This document shows positions 60,539-64,000 of a stretch of 64,000 bases of DNA, in pieces. The notes below the pieces were generated by a model that saw nothing but the letters and a program-made list of their open reading frames with translations, did not search any database and was not told the DNA's origin. Within the stretch, counting starts at the first letter, position 1. Each line of letters begins with the position of its first letter. The DNA comes from Sinimarinibacterium flocculans (GTDB lineage Bacteria; Pseudomonadota; Gammaproteobacteria; Nevskiales; Nevskiaceae). A program made the translations under genes and the position numbers. The stretch covers positions 62,001 through 126,000 of the forward strand of contig NZ_QICN01000004.1 in assembly GCF_003201205.1 (NCBI RefSeq). The letters are read 5' to 3'.

Positions 60539-60566
60539 TTGACGCACTACACCAGCGGTGTATGAT
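60539..60566 (+). promoter_or_regulatory. promoter and operator of the toxin-antitoxin operon
   Basis: TTGACG (60539-60544), 16-base spacer, TATGAT (60561-60566). The spacer contains the perfect inverted repeat TACACC-AGC-GGTGTA (60548-60562), with another TACACC half-site at 60532. The arrangement is that of an autorepressed toxin-antitoxin promoter. A start of transcription near 60573 would leave the toxin mRNA almost leaderless. Confidence 0.7.
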
Positions 60567-60573
60567 CAAGCGC

Positions 60574-60885
60574 ATGATCTTTATCGAGACAGCCGCCTTT
60601 AGCGAAGACATCAAGGCCGTCATGCCGGATGAGATCTATGCAGGACTGCAGCAGCACCTCGCAAGCTATCCGGACAGTGGCGACACCATTCAAGGTACGG
60701 GTGGTGTGCGGAAGATCCGATGGAACATTCCGGGCACCGGCAAGCGTGGCGGCGCTCGGGTCATCTACTACTGGCGGGTTGCCGAAGGTCAAATCCTCAT
60801 GCTCTTGGTGTATACGAAGAACAAGAAGGACGACCTCTCGGCAGCTCAGAAGAAATTGCTCAAGAAGGTCGTGGAGAACTGGTGA
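60574..60885 (+). CDS. RelE/HigB-type toxin
   Basis: Type II toxin of the HigB/RelE superfamily, 103 aa, expected to be a ribosome-dependent mRNA endonuclease. Seen: MIFIETAAFSEDI start, IQGTGGVRKIRW, the basic strand GTGKRGGARVIYYW and LLVYTKNKKDDLSAAQKKLL, all hallmarks of the HigB-2/RelE group. The ATG at 60574 is chosen because an alternative at 60562 lies inside the -10 box. The toxin gene precedes the antitoxin, as usual in HigBA, and their reading frames overlap by one base. G+C is clearly lower than in the neighbours, which suggests acquisition by transfer. Confidence 0.9.
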   Translation: MIFIETAAFSEDIKAVMPDEIYAGLQQHLASYPDSGDTIQGTGGVRKIRWNIPGTGKRGGARVIYYWRVAEGQILMLLVYTKNKKDDLSAAQKKLLKKVVENW

Positions 60886-61178
60886 TGGATACAAAGCTCT
60901 TTAATCGACTGATGGAAAGCGCGGCGCAGGCCGGCGAAATCGTTCGTGGCGAGCGCGCGCCCTCTCGCGAGTTCCATGTCGACGCAGCCCAGGTTCGTGC
61001 GGTGCGTAACGCTACCGGCCTGTCGCAAAAGCAGTTCGCCATGCTGATCGAGGTCAACGTCGGCACCCTGCGCAACTGGGAACAGGGTCTGCGCACTCCG
61101 ACCGGACCGGCTCGCGCACTGCTCAAGGCACTGAAGGCCAAACCGGAAGAAGTCATCAAGGCACTGCAGGCCGCGTAG
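60885..61178 (+). CDS. HigA/NadS-type helix-turn-helix antitoxin
   Basis: Antitoxin of 97 aa that should neutralise the preceding toxin and repress the operon. An N-terminal arm (about 1-40, including AGEIVRGERAPSREFHV) is followed by an XRE-type helix-turn-helix (VRAVRNATGLSQKQFAMLIE, then NVGTLRNWEQG) and the PARALLKALKAKPEEVIKAL tail typical of NadS/HigA-2 proteins. The start overlaps the toxin stop as TGATG with GGAG upstream. It would bind the TACACC/GGTGTA operator at 60548-60562. Confidence 0.92.
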   Translation: MDTKLFNRLMESAAQAGEIVRGERAPSREFHVDAAQVRAVRNATGLSQKQFAMLIEVNVGTLRNWEQGLRTPTGPARALLKALKAKPEEVIKALQAA

Positions 61179-61201
61179 CGGCTCGTTGATGCGATCGGAC
61201 C

Positions 61202-61222
61202 GGTCGGAGCGACAGGATTCGA
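61202..61222. repeat. duplicate of the tRNA-Pro 3' end (att-like)
   Basis: GGTCGGAGCGACAGGATTCGA here matches 20 of 21 bases of 61371-61391, the 3' acceptor strand and T-arm of the tRNA-Pro gene, in direct orientation 169 bases away. It is the kind of repeat left by site-specific integration at a tRNA 3' end. Confidence 0.7.
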
Positions 61223-61250
61223 CAATGACGCATCGCGTCATCGGACGCCC

Positions 61251-61309
61251 CGCAGGTTGGCCTCGAGCGTGAGCGAGCTGCGAGGCCGCATGTGGCCGAG
61301 CAACCTGCG
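61251..61309. repeat. inverted repeat between antitoxin and tRNA genes
   Basis: CGCAGGTTGGCCTCG pairs imperfectly with CGAGGCCG...GAGCAACCTGCG. Together with the palindrome ATGACGC-ATC-GCGTCAT at 61225-61241 it fills the gap between the antitoxin gene and the tRNA terminator. Confidence 0.55.
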
Positions 61310-61331
61310 GCCTTCGTTGTGCGCCGGGACG

Positions 61332-61355
61332 AAAAAGCCCGGCTGTGCCGGGCTT
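61332..61355 (-). terminator. Rho-independent terminator of the ispB-tRNA-Pro transcript
   Basis: Minus strand AAGCCCGGC-ACA-GCCGGGCTTTTT, a nine-base-pair stem followed by a run of five T, 15 bases past the CCA end of the tRNA. Confidence 0.9.
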
Positions 61356-61369
61356 CGTCCAACGATCTC

Positions 61370-61446
61370 TGGTCGGGGCGACAGGATTCGAACCTGCGAC
61401 CTCTTGCTCCCGAAGCAAGCGCTCTACCAAGCTGAGCTACGCCCCG
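61370..61446 (-). tRNA. tRNA-Pro (anticodon CGG)
   Basis: The minus strand folds as a 77-base cloverleaf: acceptor CGGGGCG pairs with CGCCCCG, D-arm GCTCAGCTTGGTAGAGC, anticodon stem CTTGC/GCAAG with loop TTCGGGA (anticodon CGG), T-arm with GTTCGAATC. The terminal CCA is encoded. It lies 15 bases after the ispB stop on the same strand, so it may be processed from that transcript. Confidence 0.97.
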
Positions 61447-61461
61447 CATTCGATCTTTCGA

Positions 61462-62430
61462 TCAGGCGGCGCGCGTCAGGTTGAAGCGCGCCAGTTCCAG
61501 CAGTGCGTTCCTGTATGGCGAGTCGGGAATTTCGCTCAACGCCTGCGCCGCGTCGCGGCTGTGCCGTTCAGCGAGGGCGCGAGTGTAAGGAATCGCCCCG
61601 GTGGATTCAACAGCTTTCAGCACCTCGTCGAGTCGGTCGATGCGGCCGTCGCGGATCGCCTGCCGGATCAGCTCGGACTGCCCGGCATCACCGGCCCTCA
61701 TCGCCTGGATCAGCGGCAGCGTCGGCTTGCCTTCGGCAAGGTCGGCGCCGAGGTTCTTGCCGCTGACGGCCGGGTCGGCGGTGTAGTCGAGCAGGTCGTC
61801 GACGATCTGGAAGGCGATGCCCAGATGGTGGCCGTAGCGGGCGAGGGCGTCCTGGCGGGCCGCGGGCGCGTCGGCGGCAATCGCGCCGAGCCGGCAGCCG
61901 CCTTCGAACAGGCGCGCGGTCTTGAGTTCGATGACGCGCAGGTAGCGTGTCTCGTCGACGTCGGGGTCGCCGCAGTTGAGCAGCTGCAGGACTTCGCCTT
62001 CGGCGATGGCGTTGGTGGTGTCGGCCATCACGCGCATCACTTCCATGCGGCCGCTGTCGACCATCATCTGGAAACTGCGCGAGTAGACGAAATCGCCCGC
62101 GAGCACGGCGCCGGCATTGCCCCAGACGGCATTGGCGGTCTTCATGCCGCGGCGCAGGCCCGATTCGTCGACGACGTCGTCGTGGAGCAGTGTCGCGGTA
62201 TGGATGAATTCGATCGTCGCTGCGTGCAGCACCGGCTCCTCGCTGGTGCAGCCGAGCGCACGCGCGCTGAGCAGCACGAGGGCGGGACGCAGGCGCTTGC
62301 CGCCGGCGGAGACGATGTGGGCGCCGATCTCGTTGATCATCGCGACCTCGGAGCGCAGGCGCTCGCGGATGGTCGTGTCGACGCGCCGCAGATCGTCGGC
62401 AATCGGGTCGAGAATGTCGGGGAGTTTCAT
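61462..62430 (-). CDS. ispB: octaprenyl diphosphate synthase (polyprenyl synthetase)
   Basis: Trans-isoprenyl diphosphate synthase, 322 aa, which makes the side chain of ubiquinone/menaquinone. First Asp-rich motif LLHDDVVDES (D84, D85, D88), the substrate-binding GGKRLRP (43-49), and the second motif IVDDLLDY near residue 212 with the following GKNLGADLAEGKPTLPLI. Wording and length match IspB rather than farnesyl diphosphate synthase. Divergent from the SLC13 permease gene, and followed on its strand by tRNA-Pro. Confidence 0.95.
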   Translation of the reverse strand: MKLPDILDPIADDLRRVDTTIRERLRSEVAMINEIGAHIVSAGGKRLRPALVLLSARALGCTSEEPVLHAATIEFIHTATLLHDDVVDESGLRRGMKTANAVWGNAGAVLAGDFVYSRSFQMMVDSGRMEVMRVMADTTNAIAEGEVLQLLNCGDPDVDETRYLRVIELKTARLFEGGCRLGAIAADAPAARQDALARYGHHLGIAFQIVDDLLDYTADPAVSGKNLGADLAEGKPTLPLIQAMRAGDAGQSELIRQAIRDGRIDRLDEVLKAVESTGAIPYTRALAERHSRDAAQALSEIPDSPYRNALLELARFNLTRAA

Positions 62431-62518
62431 GGGGCCGCGCGATGCTAGGTGTGCCCCGGCATGGCGTCAATCGCGGACGCTTGGCCGCGGCGTTCCGTTC
62501 TGCGGCAGACTGCCGGCC

Positions 62519-64000
62519 ATGAGCTTCGACCAAGGCCTGATTCTGGCGATCCTGGGCATCGCCATCGTGATGTTCGTGTCCGGGCGCTGGCGTCACGACC
62601 TCGTCGCCGGCGCGACGCTGCTCGCCTGCGTGCTCGCCGGCCTGGTCGATGCGGACGCCGCGTTCTCGGGCTTCGGGCACCCGGCGGTGGTGACCGTGGC
62701 CGGCGTGCTGATCATCAGTCGCGCGCTGCAGTTGTCGGGCGCGGTCGACGCGATGGCGCGGCGCCTGATTCCCGCGGGTGCCGGCCCGGCGCTGACCGTC
62801 GCCGGCCTCACCGTGGTTGCGGCGGTGCTGTCGGGCTTCATGAACAACGTCGGCGCGCTCGCGCTGCTGATGCCGATCGCGATCCAGACCGCCGGCCGGC
62901 TCGGCCTGCCGCCCGGGCGGTTACTGATGCCGCTGGCCTTCGGCTCGATTCTCGGCGGCATGACCACGCTGATCGGCACGCCGACGAACCTGATCGTGTC
63001 CGGCTTCCGTGCCGAGGTCGGTGAAGGGGCGTTCCGCATGTTCGACTTTGCGCCGGTGGGTGTCGGCGTGGCGCTGGCAGGTGTCGCTTTCATCGTGCTG
63101 ATCGGCTGGCGCCTGGTTCCGGCCCGCGAGCGCGCGACCGTGGAAGGCTTCGACACCGGGCGGTACTTCACCGAAGTGCGCATCGGCGAGAAGAGCAAGA
63201 GCGCCGGCAAGACCCTGTCCGATATCGACAAGGCACTGGAGAACAACGACGCACAGATCATCGGCCTGATCCGCAACGAGACCCGGATCACCGCGCCGAT
63301 GCCGTACCGGCGGCTGCGGGCCGGCGACATCCTCGTCATCGAGACCGATCCCGGCGCGCTGGCCTCGGTGCTTTCGGCACTGGATCTGGAACTCGAGGAA
63401 GCGGACAGCCACAGCGACGAGGACGCCGAGCAGGCGGAGCGAAAATCGCGCAAGGCACCGGATGAAGACAAGGCCGACGAGGCGGAGCAAGGGCAGGGCA
63501 AGACTTCGTCGCGCGACGACGAGCGCGGCGAGATCGCGCTGGTCGAGCTGGCGGTGCTGCCGGGCTCCGCGCTCGGCGGGCGCTCGGCGACGCAGCTCGA
63601 TCTTCGCAACCGCTACGGCCTGAACATGCTGGCGCTGTCGCGCGCCGGACAGCGCTCGATCTCGCGCCTGAAGACGACGCTGATCCGTCCCGGAGACGTG
63701 CTGCTGATGCAGGGGCCGATGCCGGCCGTTGCCGGGTTCGCCGCCGATTTCGGTTGCGTGCCGCTCGCCGATCGGGCGCTGCGGATTCCCGATCCGCGCA
63801 AGGCCGCGCTGTCGGTGGCGACGCTGGTCACGGCCGTCGCCGCGGCCGCGTTCGGCTGGCTGCCCGCCGCGGTGTCATTCGCCGCCGGCGCGCTCGCGGT
63901 GGTCGTGCTGGATCTGGTGCCGCTGCGCAAGGTCTACGACGCGGTGGACTGGCCGGTCATCGTATTGCTGGCGGCCCTGATGCCGGTCGCGGGGGCGATG
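62519..64000 (+). CDS. SLC13/DASS-type permease with TrkA-C domains, partial
   Basis: Membrane permease whose first 494 residues are visible; the 3' end is outside the window. N-terminal helices and the re-entrant motif VLSGFMNNVGALALLMPIAI, then GSILGGMTTLIGTPTNLIVSG (the SNT-type signature) identify the citrate/sulfate/dicarboxylate transporter group. Two TrkA-C (RCK_C) domains follow (RIGEKSKSAGKTLSDIDKAL; LPGSALGGRSATQLDLRNRY), and between them is an unusual charged insert of about 45 residues at residues 295-340. Sulfate or dicarboxylate uptake is likely; the ATG is 7 bases after TGCCGGCC with no strong Shine-Dalgarno. Confidence 0.9.
   Translation, partial: MSFDQGLILAILGIAIVMFVSGRWRHDLVAGATLLACVLAGLVDADAAFSGFGHPAVVTVAGVLIISRALQLSGAVDAMARRLIPAGAGPALTVAGLTVVAAVLSGFMNNVGALALLMPIAIQTAGRLGLPPGRLLMPLAFGSILGGMTTLIGTPTNLIVSGFRAEVGEGAFRMFDFAPVGVGVALAGVAFIVLIGWRLVPARERATVEGFDTGRYFTEVRIGEKSKSAGKTLSDIDKALENNDAQIIGLIRNETRITAPMPYRRLRAGDILVIETDPGALASVLSALDLELEEADSHSDEDAEQAERKSRKAPDEDKADEAEQGQGKTSSRDDERGEIALVELAVLPGSALGGRSATQLDLRNRYGLNMLALSRAGQRSISRLKTTLIRPGDVLLMQGPMPAVAGFAADFGCVPLADRALRIPDPRKAALSVATLVTAVAAAAFGWLPAAVSFAAGALAVVVLDLVPLRKVYDAVDWPVIVLLAALMPVAGAM

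Noticed and set aside
60846-61430. Minus-strand open frame of 194 codons over the antitoxin and tRNA genes
   Set aside because: It is the antisense of the antitoxin gene and reads through the tRNA-Pro gene; the SNPVAPT wording in it is the translation of the tRNA 3' end and of its duplicate.

Overview
The window is high-GC bacterial chromosome with little space between genes; no stretch over about 300 bases lacks one. The gene set (GreB, AhpC/AhpF, IspB, PqiA/B/C, glutathione reductase, HigBA-type toxin-antitoxin, a GlyGly-CTERM-like protease tail) and the many short intergenic palindromes (GTAGGAGC... and CCCTCTCCC...GGGAGAGGG types) suggest a gammaproteobacterium with broad catabolism, possibly a Nevskiales/Solimonadaceae-like or xanthomonad-like lineage. 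That placement is inference.

Left part (1-15493): one catabolic cluster read leftwards from an IclR-type regulator at its right end. In transcription order it holds an SDR, a Rieske oxygenase, a TauD-type dioxygenase, an MFS transporter, a Baeyer-Villiger-type monooxygenase, a second Rieske oxygenase, a ThDP-dependent decarboxylase/synthase-like enzyme, an aldehyde dehydrogenase, another SDR, and the CoxG-like, FAD and 2Fe-2S parts of a molybdenum hydroxylase whose large subunit must lie off the left edge. The logic is uptake, hydroxylation, ketone-to-ester oxidation, C-C cleavage and aldehyde/alcohol oxidation of an unidentified, probably cyclic, compound. A 20-base motif is shared by two promoters here and may be the IclR operator.

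Centre-left (15670-29335): further catabolic or detoxifying genes: a secreted serine hydrolase lipoprotein, an acyl/aryl-CoA ligase, a PQQ dehydrogenase tightly coupled to a P450 with an extra C-terminal beta domain, an AraC regulator, a DUF1993 protein, an SDR-ADH-MBL set followed by a sulfotransferase-like gene, and an AhpD-like protein.

Middle (29417-43861): a DUF2868/DUF3482 membrane-GTPase pair, a GNAT acetyltransferase, a large secreted subtilase, an iron-dependent alcohol dehydrogenase, a pqi operon with PqiA split in two (envelope lipid transport), glutathione reductase and a ketopantoate-reductase-like protein.

Right part (43967-64000): an apparent operon of a class III nucleotidyl cyclase/STAND ATPase, a LolA-like periplasmic protein and an RND/MMPL exporter that ends in a cyclic-nucleotide-binding domain. 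This is the best candidate here for an undescribed regulated transport system. It is followed by an SDR, greB, ahpF/ahpC, a divergent pair of envelope gene sets (diheme peroxidase plus YtkA-like protein; M19-like lipoprotein plus membrane protein), a toxin-antitoxin pair beside tRNA-Pro(CGG) with a duplicated tRNA 3' end, ispB, and an SLC13/TrkA-C permease cut by the right edge.
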